From assembly GCA_964019135.1 (NCBI GenBank), contig OZ025248.1:36015670-36079669 (forward strand): a stretch of DNA of 64,000 nt. Direction: 5' to 3'. The notes beneath the pieces were generated by a model that did no database searches, was not told the DNA's origin, and saw only the letters and a program-made list of their open reading frames with translations. The DNA is from Arenicola marina (taxonomy: Eukaryota > Annelida > Polychaeta > Arenicolidae). The translations under genes and the position numbers were made by a program. This document shows, in pieces, positions 12,663 to 26,265 of the stretch (the stretch's first letter is position 1; every line of letters begins with the position of its first letter).

Positions 12663-14240
12663 GAGGCATGTACCAGGGCCAGACTAGTCGATGACTGAGA
12701 TCGGGTGTTGTTTATCTTATTTCGGTTAAAAGGTTTATAGATCTGAGCGGTAATAACTGGTGGATCGCTACTGAGGACTTGTGTCGATTCTACCAGGGCA
12801 CAAGGCCAGCTCACAGCTAATGCGGTCAGCCTGGTTAGGCCATAGATCTACTAACAGTATAGTCATAGTGCATTCAGCTTAATTCCCAGTCGGCATTTCG
12901 TACAGTCCCAAGACTTTGGTCTCGTTTACGACATCAACAGTACGTTTCGTTCATCTCAGAAACGTAAAGCTACTTACCAGTGGGAGTTGTAACACGTCTC
13001 AAGTATATCCACTGCCGTAAGTAAACATGAAAGTATAAATTGGAGAGTCCGAAACTTTGTCAACAAAGTTTCGAAGTGGTACCTCGGTGACCGAAGCACC
13101 TGTCAGTGGACGGTAAGCTGGTTCGCTGGCTCCCAACTGCGATCTCCGTAGAGGGCGCGCGCCCGCTGGTCGAATGATGCGTGGGCCCACATGTCTGTAC
13201 AAGCAATACTTGGGTGTGGGTGTCCCAACACAACGGCGTGCGTGAATCGGTTCGCCTAGGTTCGGTGGGGGGGGTGGGGAGGGGCGGGAAAAGGGGGCTG
13301 CGGCCAGGACCTATCCAACCCGGTGCTTGGCGAGTCAGACGACTTGAGGGCGGTTAGGGCGCTTCACGCCCTGTACTGGTGCTACGTCATGTATAAATAA
13401 ATATAGCATTAGATACGATGGGTGGGCGCGCTTTTGGAAGGTACTTGTGTGTGTGGGGGGGGGGGGGGCGCATATTTGATTTTAAGCGTTTTTACTGACT
13501 TAACTTACGGTGGGGGTGGCAGGGGATGGGGGCTTTGAGTAATAGCGAAAAACCTAATAACGACCGAGGGGGGTGGGTTGGGGGGGGGGGGGAGGGGGGG
13601 AGAGGTCCAATTTCTGGCGACCGGGGGTTGGGGGTTGTCTATCCTTTGCAACGTCCATGACACCCGCTTCCTTGAGTGGGCTACCCCCCCCCCTATCCCG
13701 GGGTGGTTAAACCGCTACACTTGACATCCGCTTACTTGAATGAGGCTAACATTGACGTCCACTTGTATCCGCCCCTGCATACAATTTTTCATTATAACCT
13801 GGTCTTATGTATTCTTTATACAACCCGATTAAAATGAAGTACTGTAAGGCGTATGCAATATTTCGTCTAGTGGACACATGCATCAGATATGGGGGACTTG
13901 ATGGGGGACACCACAGCGGGCTAACTGGTGCAGAATGCCACGCCTGTGACCCTCCCTTCTATTCCTAATAAAAGCCATCTATGTTAATACTTCTATATAA
14001 ACAATCCTAGAAAACAGAAACCTTTAAAATCGAAATATTATCTTACCATAGTTAAGGCCAATTTTGACAGATTTTGAGAAACATATCCAGTAAGCGATGA
14101 GCCTTTGAGCCTAGTACTGGTCCAAAGTTATTTTTGGGAGTTTAAATGTACGCCTTATATGCTGTCCAGCTTTATAGTCCCAGTCACGAACTTATTCCGG
14201 CCCCGGCAATCATAGCACAGGCTGCCTGACTTTTGGCACT
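12663..14240. other. Gene-free stretch
   Basis: I see no gene. Poly-G runs lie at about 13458-13469 and 13580-13600, with several other G-rich segments between 13270 and 13640 and a C-run near 13685. Confidence 0.5.
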
Positions 14241-14244
14241 TCTT

Positions 14245-14462
14245 TCACAGCTTTTTCCCCTCCGCTCGCGCCAATCGGAGTGAGCGCTCCACGTAGCTGG
14301 GGACCGTCTCCATAGTGGGCTCTGCCCTCGAGAGCATCACCCGGACCGTCATGGTTAGGTCTTTCAAAGTCCCCACATCCGGCAACTTACCCCTCTCCCC
14401 AGTCTCTGCCCAGAGTTGCGCAATAATAACCAAGGCATTTTTTTTTTTTTTTTTTTTTTTTT
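14245..14462 (-). other. Poly-A tract (minus) followed by short open frame
   Basis: On the minus strand an A-tract of about 23 bases (14440-14462) is preceded by ATTAAA-like sequence, as at the 3' end of a retroposed transcript. Just beyond it a 62-codon frame (14245-14433) reads like protein but matches no family I know. This may be a retroposon tail next to a gene fragment. Confidence 0.3.
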
Positions 14463-15149
14463 AATAAAAGTGCGGTACATAGGTACATCAAGTCCAACTG
14501 ACTTATTCACAACAACAATAAAACATGATGAAGAAAGAAAAGACCTTGTTTACGTCAATGCAATATCTAGTTTCTCAAGCCAGTTACATATATTTTTAAT
14601 TTTTGACAATTGCATTGTTTGACAATCTCCTAAAACGTGCCTGCGTGAAAAAATTCCTGCGTTGGGTGTCCAAAAAATTCTTCACTGGGGTGTCCGAAAA
14701 CATAGTGTCTAAAAAAAGTAGCAGTAGCAACGAATACTCCGGCACAGTTCCGTCCCGTCCCCTCCGCCACTCACTCTTCGGTTCCTTCGTCAGGGGACGG
14801 ACCATTTGATATCCAGCAAAGTTGTTGGGGCTTTGACGTGGGCTGCATTTTGTTTGTGGTCATGGGAAGGTCAATATTTGTTTTGTGTTCTTGTGGGGTT
14901 TTTGAGGCCCAATGTATTCAAATGTTTATTTTCATAATCGTACGGCAGTCGGGACATCAGGCAGATACAATACATGTTATACTGCTATGAATATCAAACT
15001 TTATTTTCATTTAAAGTTCTATGCAATATTTACATTTTATGCAAAATTCATTCCAAATTTATCTAGACGCACAAAGCGAAGGGTATTGGCGCGTGAACCA
15101 AACATGGTAATATATTATAACATTGTCCATCTAGATTCATAAAGTATAT

Positions 15150-15265
15150 GTCTTTCTTCCATGCTAGGGAAAACCATTGTTTCAGCATAGCTCACGTAGA
15201 ACTCTCGCCAACCGTATTTACTACACTATTCAATTGTACGGGCTCTAACGTGGCAGATGGACCAA
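15150..15265 (+). repeat. Dispersed repeat copy 1 (unknown class)
   Basis: Contains AACCATTGTTTCAGCATAGC, then CTCACGTA and GGGCTCTAACGTGG. The same order of blocks is found at about 58105-58225 (plus strand) and about 38020-38150 (minus strand). See the finding on this family. Confidence 0.8.
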
Positions 15266-15642
15266 CGTATAGGGTGTGGCTGCATAATGAGAAGCTGGTA
15301 ATACCGCAGAATACAACACATCTGGACAGACAGCATAAATATACACGGGTATACTGTGATGATCACTTCCTCATATATTAAATTAATTAATGCAAAACAA
15401 ATCACGAAAAGGCGTGTTTCAAACAAGCGAATGGCCATCACTTCTAACATGACAATAAATTACCACGCGACACTTAGTCATTAAATTATCAAATTCAAAC
15501 GATTTTTTTTGTAATTAACATTTTTTAAAGGTTTATCACGTCTTGTCCTTATTTATATAGGAATTTCGTTTCCTTGATATACGATCGATTTTGGATCATC
15601 AGATGATCGTGGCTTTAATTACGTCGGTGTTGGCATCTAGTA

Positions 15643-17739
15643 TTAATACATGATATACCACTTGTGGAAGAGATCCCTATCTGGGCTTACACCCGGGGCT
15701 GTGAGAGCACAGCTCTGCGGGTCGCCGGCTGTGCTTCCATAGCCAAACATCACGCAGTCGATCTCCGCCAAGCACAGGACCGCACACTTCCCGGCTGTCG
15801 GCGCGCTGAGGATGCGCACGACGTGCATGACGTCACAGACGTAGTCCGCCGGGAGGACCTCAGCTCGCCTTGTGGTCACCCTAGCCAGGTCGCGGGAATC
15901 TGAGGGGAGGAAACACGGCAACAATGAACATTCGCCGTAGTTCACTGGCTGCAGGACCGGCAAGGGGGGCATTATTATCACAGCATGAGATGAATATTAG
16001 GGTTTTAGACCGCTTTGCTTTTGCCCAAGGAATTAAGGGCTAAAGTGGGCCAAGGAATCGCCCGAGACGATGAATGATGAAAGGATGAAACAACCGGGGC
16101 CTCCAGATTATGCCCAGCCCCGGATTCCAAGCAAAGAGCTATGGATCTGGGGTCTAATATGCTAAAACATAGACCGGCGAGACACCACTGGAAACATGAT
16201 AATGCGGGCTTACAACGCTGTGCAGCGATGATCATGAGGTTAGCATTTGGTGACATTTGGCATTGTCGACACGGTAACTGCGGAAAACGCACTGCTCGTT
16301 ATTCGGTGAGACAGCCTGTAACTTGCATGTAAGCCTATTGCTGATGCAATGGCGGATCCAGTTGTATGTGTGAGGGGGGCTCTACATAACAAAGATGTTT
16401 GCGCTAAGAAAAGAGTGCATTCCACTCTCAGCGTAAGCATCTTTTTGGCGTAAACTGCCCCCGCTCTCACAAAAAAAACACTATAAAGGAGAGGTGCCGT
16501 TCACCCAAAAAAATCGCTTCTCCCATTTTTATTTTCACTTGAGCAGACGATAAGGTGCTTCACATTTAACCAAAACGACTGGGTCATATGGTCATCATGA
16601 GATCTACCATTGAAAGTCGATCACTTGAAAAATCAAAATCGATGTAAATCGATAGGCATCGCTAGAAACGGACCGAATTGGTCAAGATTGTCTGGAAAAG
16701 AGTTACAAACCTACCCTGCCCCCTGCCTGGAACGTCCGTAAATACCTGTGCACTGTAGATGACTCCAGGTGATGTCAGTCCACCTGGTTCCCGCCAGACT
16801 AGCCGGTCCCGCGCAGGTCACCGGGGGCGTCAGGATGACCTTGCCTGATTCCTCGGCCATCTTCAGCCAGGCGAGGTCGCAGTCACATTCCAGAGGATTG
16901 CCTTCGAGTTGCAACACCAGGGGTGGACCTGCCACGTGGCATATGTAGCTTGGCAGGACATGGACGAGGTTGTGCTTCAGATCCAGAAATTCCAGTTTCA
17001 CCATTCGCCTTAACGAGTCATACGGCACTTGGCTGATGCTATTAAACGTCACAAACAAATGCGTGATTTCTGGTTCGCGAGGTCCTAAGCCCGGAAACAC
17101 TGTTAACCGCGTACCCGCCAGTGACACCTTACGGAGAACTGAAAAACCAACCCAGGATTCGTCGGTGATTTGGAAAATCGCAGAATCATAAATTAAGAAA
17201 ATCTCGATGCTCTTTCCGAGCTTAGGCAGCTTTGGTATGGATGTGAATCTATTGTTCGATATATCTAAGTAGGCTAAAGTAAGTGACGGGCCACTGACGT
17301 CAGGGATGGCTGTGAGTTTATTCATACGTATATCCAGTGAAACTAAACGCGTCAGAATATCCAGTTGATCCGGTAGGATATTTGTAATCCTATTTCTTAC
17401 TAAATTCAACCATTGCACACCACTGCAGTTCGCCAGATTTGGGAATTCAGCCAACTTGTTGTAACTAACGTCGAGTTCCTCAATGTTGCTCCAGTTTCCA
17501 TCGATGGAATCAAAGTTTGTGATGAGGTTCTTACTGAGGTCAACTCTGATCACATCAAGAGGAATATCAGTCGGGACGCTGGTCAAATCACTGTTGCTGC
17601 GGATATAGTCAGTTACCTGGACTTCAGAGAGCATCGCAAGCCATAGCAATACAGACAAAGCTGCGGCGGACGCACTTGTCGACGGCGGAGACCGGAAGTA
17701 CGTCATCGTGTCGTGTCTCGGTCGGTTGGGTGACGGCAA
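15643..17739 (-). CDS. Secreted LRR protein with PAN/apple-like C-terminus (predicted two coding exons)
   Basis: Minus-strand gene; coding exon 1 is 17739-16746 and exon 2 is 15899-15643. Exon 1 has a signal-peptide-like hydrophobic stretch (about residues 23-38), about eight leucine-rich repeats (62-280) with LxxLDLxxNxL motifs, and an LRR C-terminal cap with cysteines at 285, 287, 309 and 330. The donor at 16746/16745 (ACAG|GTATTT) is phase 1 and fits the acceptor CCCCTCAG before 15899, giving about 416 residues. A later in-phase donor (GTAGGT) is an alternative. Exon 2 holds a cysteine-rich segment (CAVLCLAEIDC...SCAL) resembling a PAN/apple domain. No transmembrane segment follows, so it is probably secreted and recognises a ligand; the ligand is unknown. 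A second Met at residue 12 may be the real start. The exon join is inference from splice phase. Confidence 0.75.
16330..16480. mobile_element. Possible small foldback/MITE fragment
   Basis: Starts with ATGGCGGATCCAG, like the element at 10746, and contains an imperfect hairpin (AAAGATGTTTGCGCT against AGCGTAAGCATCTTTT) plus outer arms GTGTGAGGGGGGC and GCCCCCGCTCTCAC. It lies just downstream of exon 1 of the LRR gene, within its intron. Confidence 0.4.
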
Positions 17740-19044
17740 TGAGGCGTCCGTTCCTTTAAATATTTCAAGTAAAGGGCGACATGTGCAGAAGAACTGTAGG
17801 GGAGCTGATAGATATATCGCTGGAGATATACAGGACGACTGACTGTCTAGCGAGGCTTAAAACATATCCATGCTCTGGGACATGTCTGTGCATGGAACAC
17901 CGAGACAACAAAATTTGATCGACAAGAATTATTTAGGGTTTTCTTTTTTAGTGCAAAGTATTTTTACATCAAGGGGTGATCTCGTTTCCATACAACACGA
18001 ACCCGGCATGGGCGTCGATCTTACTCGACGTCTGTTGACGAATCGACAAAGCGACAGGCTGCAACTCGTAAATAATTGAAGGTCTCGACCGCGTTGGCTT
18101 ATTGAGTCGGCCTGGCATATATACGTCTTCGAATGTATTTATTATTTGAACAGTCGCTGTATATATATACGGATCACTTCTCTGTCCTACACCACGTCAG
18201 CCCACTAGTTGGAAGCAGCTTGAAGTGATTTATAACGGCGTTGTGAGAATCCCCGAAAACCCTCATTGAACAGACCGAGTAGCGGCCATATCAATTATTG
18301 TTTCATACCCACGTCTGTTATCCAATTATACTCAACTCCCCTCAACTCCCTTCAAGTTCCCAAGTGTGCACGTGATCAGTGATGGGCTCCCTGGTGTAGT
18401 GTTTAGCGCATTAGACCGGTATCTGCGGTGCGAAATTGTGCAACTCAACTGTTTTCTATATGCGCAGTATTCTAATAACAGAAACAAATGCATGTACCCC
18501 AAATATATGAATCTATATGAACTACTACTCATGTTGGATCTCCTGATAAGAAATAATTGAATACATGGCTTCAAAATACTTATTTCCTTACATTATGAGA
18601 CATAGGATAAATAAGACTATAGGACATAGAACACATGTTAGTTATTGATACACAATAGTAATGTAGGTTAATGTAGGACACCAGAATGTTTTGGCAGTAT
18701 TATAATTAACGTGGGATAACAGTAAGACGCCCTATATTTATTGACACTAATTGACTAATAGACGTAAGATAAAGTAGGACACCGCGTATGTAGTTATTGC
18801 ACAGTACTGTCAGGTAAAAATAAATTAGGACGGCCTATAGTTACAGCGAGTTTTTTAAGGTACGTTGTTTATTGCTTATAAAATTGTTATAACAAAGCAT
18901 TCTGCTCATGATTTACGAGGTCCACTTTTTACGTTAGGAATCAACAAATCAATTATTACATGAATTGCACTACGCGAGTAATACGTGAGTTCTAGTGAAA
19001 GAATGATTCGTTTTAAAGGTGCTCATACAGCAAACTTATAAATA
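17740..19044. other. Upstream region of the LRR gene; no gene seen
   Basis: No open frame with family features. A weak tRNA-like box A (TGGTGTAGTGTTTAGCGC) with a poor box B near 18390-18445 may be an old SINE head. 18600-18800 is A+T rich with repeated TAGTTATTG and GTAGGACACC motifs. Confidence 0.45.
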
Positions 19045-19130
19045 CAGTCAGACCCCGTTAATCAGACACATTCGGTTACACCCGAATTTGTGCTGGATAA
19101 CGAATATATGTCGGATTAACGAATTCAGAA
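19045..19130. mobile_element. Pogo/Tigger-like inverted-repeat fragment
   Basis: CAGTCAGACCCCGTTAATC at the left and GTCGGATTAACGAATTCAG further right form imperfect inverted repeats of the type seen at ends of pogo-like DNA transposons. Only a short remnant is visible. Confidence 0.35.
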
Positions 19131-19206
19131 ATCCGAGGTGGTGTGACTTGCATGACCCTTCGGCGATGGCCGATTGTTTCGTACAGAGTTGAAACACAGC
19201 CAGATA

Positions 19207-19262
19207 CGAAGGCCACGATCTTTCTCCAAAGGTAGACGTGAGTCATACGTGAGCAACGACGC
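19207..19262 (-). repeat. Dispersed repeat copy 2 (partial)
   Basis: Shares GGTAGACGTGAGTCATA and the following GTGAGC with the copy at about 38078-38105, in the same orientation. Confidence 0.5.
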
Positions 19263-19755
19263 CCAGCTCCTGCTTAACCCATTCATCTGTAACTGATGTG
19301 TTTTTATCATAAATGCGTGAATTACGACATCACATCATAACGCGCGCGTACATTACATTTGCCGCTTCGCACGGTGAGCGGTGTCTGGAATCACCGATAG
19401 CTGCCTCGTTTGTCGGTGGGGTGCAACGCTTTGGTGGATCGACGCCCGTCATAACCAAGTTGTTCCTGCGGGGGGTCCAGCCTCCAGTGTCGACTTTTCA
19501 ATATTCTCATTGTCGAATGTCGACTTTCCCTGACGTTTCGTGTTGCTTTTTGGCTAAGTTTCAGATCCTCATGCAGTGTCGGAATTTTGGGGACAATGTC
19601 AAATGTCAATTTTTTGTTATTTGTCTGTGCCGCGTGTCGCCATTTACTTCTAGAGCCCTGGTAAAACAGGCTTTGATTTAGTAAGTTTCCTTTTTTAATA
19701 TCTGGCAGTCGGCATATAGAGTATCGGCATCGGCATTGGCTGACACGCAACATAT

Positions 19756-20755
19756 TGTGACAAAATGTTGGAATTTATTGTGCACTAAATGTTAAGGAAA
19801 ATGTACGTCATATGTAATACAATGTTGAAATGTATTGTGTATTGGGTTGAGTATTTATTTCATGGAAATATATAGAATAAGAAAAGATTTGGTCATCAAG
19901 TAAAGGAAATGGACAGCGTAATCTGATCACAGTGCGGACACACGAGCGGGCGATAATAGAAGAATGTGACAACTTCGAGTTGGTTTAACAGGTCATACGC
20001 CTTATCACAGCTTGTACTCACCGGAATTCTATAGATTATCCATGGTTTATCCATTCTGAGGTATTTTGGACAACATAATAGTCAAGTTTAAGTAAGAATA
20101 ATAGTGAAATCTTTGTTCACCGTCGCGGGCCCAACTCACCAAAAAGTTGACAAATGGATGAACCTACCAAAACGTGAGTTGGTCACGTGACCAGTCAGAG
20201 CCTATAAAAGGCGGGCATGAGCGTTGTACGGGACAGTCTGCTCTTGGCTGCTGTCCGTGTGGTACGATATATTTTGGCATATGAGTTACTTTACGGAATT
20301 ATTAACACACGCTAATATTTATCTTTAGCAGGCTATAATTAGGGAAACCTAGATTGGTCGAATGTTGGAGCGCGCATATCTTAGGTAGATCTAGAGAGTA
20401 AAAGGTGCACTTATGGTAAAAATGGTAAATTAGCATAAGTAAATATCTCCACGTGCCAATGTTTTGACAAGTGGTGACGTGGCAAGTAAGTGTGTTTACC
20501 TTAAATAAGCTTAGTTGTCGGAAATCGGTAATAACTGATGATCGAATTGGAACGTACTTAATAAAACTGTCGAAAGGAACTCACGACTTTTTACTAAAAG
20601 CTTTGGAAAAGCAACACACATAAAATTGACGATAGGAGCGATTTTACTAAGCATAAAAGTTACGAGTAAAGTTCACGGTCTCCCATTGAATAATTCGAGT
20701 AGCCATCCTGACAAGATTCAACACTCGAGGCATTCACAACCAGAATACCGTAACA
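19756..20755 (+). repeat. 5' LTR of the Ty3/gypsy element
   Basis: 1000 bp, TG...CA ends. A TATA box (CCTATAAAAGG, about 20201) marks the likely element promoter. Confidence 0.93.
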
Positions 20756-20858
20756 TAATTTGGTGTCAGAAGTGGGATGTATTGATAGATTAGCTTAGTG
20801 AGTGGCCATATAGCAAGTCTTTCCGCATACATCCTGTGATACGGACCGGAGTCTTGGA

Positions 20859-22412
20859 AATGGACGGACCGGGAACTCGCTCGAAAACAAATCAGCGTGT
20901 TGAAAAAAGTAGTGAGATAGTCACTAACGAACCAAATGGGGAAACTAGAACCTCGACTATGGGAACTAATCAACAAAGTTGTAGAAAAATTCCCACCATC
21001 TTGGAAGGAGCAACAGGAGATTCTTCCGCGGTTATGGACACACGTCGTCTAATCAAAGAAATCAGTAACGCCGTGAAGGATGAGGTATTGTCTACCGTGA
21101 TGACTGCAATGAGGGAGATGAACAATCCACCCGCTGCGAGTAGATACGAGAGACGTCCTAATAGGATCCATTGGGAACAATCGCAACCAACCAACTTTGG
21201 AAGTCAAGCACCACAACTGAATTTGGAAAGACCAAACGAAGGAGATTGGGGCGAAGACAGTGAGACCCACGGAATAAGAGAAGACTTTGCCCATCGGAGG
21301 CGACAGCAAACAGGAGCTAAGCTACCACCATTCACAGGGAAGGAGACTTGGGATGTATGGTACAGCCGCTTCAAAGATGTAGCCATATTAAACAGATGGA
21401 CCGACGAGGAAAGACTCTGTGAACTGCTTCCCCGATTGCAAGGAGATGCCGGAGAATTTGTCTATGGACAACTGACGCCTGGTACACGGCAAAGTTTCGA
21501 CTTGCTCATCGACGAGTTAAACAGCCGATTTAGGGTCGTGGAAACCAGGAAAACATTCAGAACTAAATTTAACAATCGTTACCAATATGTAGGAGAGAGT
21601 ATTGAAGAATACGCCGCTGAACTTAAACGATTGTACAACAAGGCCTTTCCCCACAGAGATATGCAAACCCGCAACGAAGACTTGTTAAGAAAATTCCTTG
21701 ATGGGTTGGACGATGAAAAAACTAGATTCCATGTGGAATATGTAAAAGAGCCAGAGGATATGGAGCAGGCGGTATATGAAGTCGTGCACTTTGAAGAAAT
21801 TAAAAAGAGAGCAGGTCGCGAGCAGGCATACGAACAAAGATATAAAAAACCAGTTCGTGCTCTAAAACCCTCAGCCCAAGGTAACGAAGAAGAAAAGATA
21901 TACGAAAAAGAAAGTACAGAGAGAATAGCAAGGACTCCCGCTAAAGCAAATAAACACAAAGTCATCACAAATAATCTTACTTCTTTGGATAAAACAGAGA
22001 CTGCAAGTGGAGAAAGAAATGACGTAAAAGAGATCGATAGTGATCAAAAGAAACATGGAGAGCTGAAGGAATTAACTTCACTCATGAGCAAGTTATGTAG
22101 CAGTGTAGACGATCTACGTAAAGAATGTCAACAAGACCGCAGATACAAGCAAACCCAAGAGGCAGTGCCAAACAAAAGACAGTATGCATACCAGCCAAAT
22201 GGGCAATTTAAATCAAGTAAACGAAGTTGCTTTAGATGTGGGAAAGACGATCATTTCATAAAGGAGTGTCCTTACCCAATAGTGAGAGGTGAAGCACAGG
22301 TTGCTGTACAACCTCACAGGTCAGTTCAGAGTGAAAGGTCCATGAAGCAGAGAGCGAATGCACAGAACGGTTGGCAACCAAACTCCGTAGATTCCCAAGT
22401 TAATTTAAACTA
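20859..22412 (+). mobile_element. gag region of the Ty3/gypsy element
   Basis: The first half resembles retrotransposon gag capsid proteins (W-x-x-WYSRF ... LLPRLQGDA). A CX2CX4HX4C zinc knuckle (CFRCGKDDHFIKEC) sits near the end, about 22230-22270. Confidence 0.9.
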
Positions 22413-25400
22413 GTGGGGACCGTCTCTGATGGCCAAGAGGCGGTCGGTAAACAAGAGAAACAAACAAATGAGGCGACCCGCAGAACCGAGAGTGAGCAGC
22501 ACCCGCAACAATGTTTCCTTTTAGAGTACGAGAACAAAGCGATGACGCAAAAGAAGATTCCCAAAATAGCAGGCTTGTACGTAAATGGAAAAGTTGAAGA
22601 CAATGATATATGGTTCACGGTAGATACAGGAGCAACGAAAACTATATTGTCAAAGCGTTTTTATGGAAATATGACAGAAGAAAGCAGACCAAAATTAAAC
22701 AAGAAATCAAGGACAGTATTAGAACAAGCAGGGGGCATACCCTTGATTGAATATGGGAGTACGACTATGCAGATTGAAATTGGCGAATTTCGCAAAGAGT
22801 TGGAAGTCACAATAGGGGACATAAAAGACGATATACTGCTGGGCTTAGACATAGGGACAATCGATGTCTTGATGAGCAAAGGGATAATAGAGATAGACAA
22901 TAAATCCACACCATTTGTCCAAGTGAAGTCAGTGCAACCTAGGACAGTGTCTGTGGCCGAGACATACAAAATCCCAGGGTATGCGGAGATGATTATAAAG
23001 AGTCAAGTAGAAGATTTAAGAAGTATACAGCCAAGAGACAGGAGTAGGGCTATCATACAGCCGGTCTCGAATTTTGTGGAGAGATATTCTGTACTTCCAG
23101 CATGTAGTCTCGTAGATGTGAGTCAGAGTAATGTTGTTGGCATGAGGGTATTGAACCCAAATGCACATTCGGTGACAATTAGACAAGGGGCAATCATTGG
23201 AGTGATTGAGCCCGATGATGGAACACGAGAAGTGCTATACAGTGCTGAGAATGAAGATGAAGTGGATAATTTCGATTCAGTAAGAAGACTGAAGTTTATC
23301 GAGAAAGACACGCAGTTTAACGGAACATATGAATTAGGAGGAGAGTTGGCCACTACTAAAACTAGTGTGAGACGCACTGGGAGTCAGAGGCATGTGACAG
23401 TGGAGAATACTGTTAACAGCGAACTGAAACCTGGGAAAGTTGTTCCTATGGTGACTCAAAGAGAGTGTGAAAAACTAGTGGGTGAAACCAACTCTGTGGT
23501 AGGAGTGCCTCCACATCTAAAAGATATGTTCATTAAAACGGCTGAAGGGAGGAGTGACATGGAAAGACGATCAATAGAAAAGCTTCTAAACGATTACCAA
23601 GACATTTTTTCTACAGATGATAACGATCTTGGATGTACTAAACTCGTACAACACGAGATAGACACAGCAGGAGCAAAACCGATACGATCACCACCCCATC
23701 GCATCCCCATAAAGTACATGGATGAGGAGAAAAAAGCAATTGAGCAATTAAAGTCAAAAGGAGTTATACAAGAATCTAGTTCGCCTTGAGCGTCGCCGAT
23801 AGTATTAGTAGCCAAGAAGTGCGGCCAGATGCGCTTATGTGTTGATTACAGAAAACTGAACTCAGTGACTCGGAAAGATGCGTACCCTTTACCAAATATA
23901 CAAACGTGCATCGATACAATGTCTGGAGCCACCATCTTTTCAACCCTAGATATGACTTCGGGTTATCATCAAATTCCGTTGAAGACAGAAGACGTAGAAA
24001 AGACGGCGTTTATCACCAAATATGGACTCTTTCAGTATAAGACAATGCCATTCGGTTTGTCAAATGGAACAGCCACTTGTCAACGATTGATGGAGTTAGC
24101 CTTAAAGGGAATGCAATGGAGGACATGCCTCCTCTATTTGGACGATATCATTATATTTGGGTCATCATTTGAAGAACATTTAGGCAGATTACGAGAGGTT
24201 CTAGAACGAATAAAATCGGCTAGTTTAAAATTGAAACCACAAAAGTGTGAGCTCTTCAAATCTGAGGTTACATTTTTGGGACACGTTGTATCTGGTGATG
24301 GAATTCGCCCTAACCCACAACTTACCACCAAAGTGGTGGAATGGAAGATTCCGGGAAATGTAACTGAAGTAAAACAATTTCTAGGTCTCTGCTCGTACTA
24401 TAGAAGATTCGTGAAAAACTTCTCGAGCATCGCTAAACCTCTGATTGACTTAACAAAGCAAGACTCCACGCTGAACTGGACATCATCTTGTCAAGAGGCC
24501 TTTGTCAAGCTTAAACAAAGACTTACCGGTACGGAAATCATGGCTTACCCTCAGCCGAACGAGAAATTCATAATTGATACTGATGCCTGCGACAGCAGTA
24601 TAGGATGCGTGATCTCGCAAGTACAAAATGGTCGGGAGAGAGTCATAGCCTATAGAAGCCGTTCATTAAACAAGGCAGAAAAAAACTATTGTGTGACAGA
24701 CAGAGAGTTGCTAGCTTTAAGATACTTTATAGAGTACTACAGACATTATCTACTTGGTAGTCATTTTGTAGCTCGTACAGATCATCAAGCTCTCAAGTGG
24801 TTGTTCAGCCTGAAGGAACCAAAGGGTCGGATAGCACGGTGGTTGGAGATACTAGCTCAGTATGATTTCACTCTGGAATATAGGCCCGGAAAGCAACACA
24901 GTAATGCTGATGCCATGTCGAGATGTCCTAACCCTCAAGAATGTGAGTGCGCGGATCAAGATAATTTGGAAGAGCTTAAATGTGGACAGTGTAAGAAATG
25001 CATTAAAGAACAAACGAGATGCACAGTACTTGGCAAGAGCAGAAGGAGTCTATCAGACTCACCAGAACGCAAGGAACAGAAACAAAGCCCAAGAACCTCA
25101 AGCAGAGAGTCTTACGACTATGGATGTTCTTGCTGTGCATAATGCAGTATCAATGTATTCAAATGAGAGAAAGGGTGTGGAAACTCGGAATGACATTACA
25201 GATAAGCAATAAGCCACAAGATACAGTGGTACATCGACCGCTGGAAGACGACGGAAGGTGTAAGCCGAAAGTGGCACAAAACAGGGCAACGCAAGACCAC
25301 AAGGCAGAGATAACGAAGAGCAACGTAAAATTGCCTTGGTGGCGAAGTATATTAGGAAATAAAATTAAATGTACAGTAGGCAAAGTAGTCACTAACAGTG

Positions 25401-26070
25401 TTAACGATGAATGTAGACGAGCGAGAGTAAACCAGGTTAGTACTAGGGGTCATTGGTTTACGGGCCATACAAACAAACAGCTGCAAGACATGCAAAGAAA
25501 TGACCCAGACATAGGACCTGGCTATCGGTGGAAAAAGGAAAATCAGCGACCTAGAGGTGCGCCTATCGCCTCAGCGAGCCCCGAAACAAGACAGTATTGG
25601 AACTATTGGGCTGCTCTGGAGATAAAGGATGGACTACTTTTCAAACACGCGCACAAAGGCGACGGCACTGTTTCTTATCTTCAATTCCTAGTGCCAAAAG
25701 GATTAAGAGCAAATATTATGTACAATATGCATGACTCTATATTATCGGCTCATTTGGGAAAAAAGAAAACGGTGGAAAAGATACTTCAACGGTTCTACTG
25801 GTATAACCTGCGTGAGGATGTAAAGCTTTGGATAAAGAAGTGTGACAACTGTGCAGCAAACAAGAAGCCTAACAAGCTTCCGAAAGCGACACTTGGGGAT
25901 ATGCGAGTGGGAGCACCAATGGACAGGGTCTCCATTGATATACTAGGGCCATTACCTAAGACGAGAAGGGGAAATGTTTATATCTTAGTACTGGTAGATG
26001 CTTTTTCAAAATGGACAGGCCTAGGCTTAGTTTTGGCGGGAAAGAACTTGACATGCAACTTTAATCGCAA
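22413..26070 (+). mobile_element. pol region of the Ty3/gypsy element (fossil)
   Basis: Signals in order: aspartic protease (VDTGATKTIL, about 22620), reverse transcriptase (LDMTSGYHQIPL; YLDDIIIFG, about 23830-24350), RNase H (about 24570-24870), integrase H2C2 zinc region (about 25720-25860) and the start of the catalytic core (about 25900-26030). The region is broken and not expected to make an active product. Confidence 0.9.
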
Positions 26071-26265
26071 TCAATCAGTCTGTCTGCCGAATCTGCACCC
26101 CTGCACCCGACTCTGCCTTATCTGCCCAGCCGCTAATCCCCTGCCGCACCCGCCTACCCGACGCACGCCCCCCTACCCCCCCCCCCCCGCGCTCCCCCAC
26201 CCCTTGTAGGGGGTGGGGAAATCGCGCGGCCTTTACGGCCGTACACCCTTTAAATGGGGGGGCTA

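Noticed and set aside
16711-17739. LRR gene as the counterpart of human LRRC10, which sits beside CCT2 in human
   Set aside because: LRRC10 is an intracellular protein of plain LRRs; this one has a signal peptide and an LRR cysteine cap, so the shared location is probably chance.
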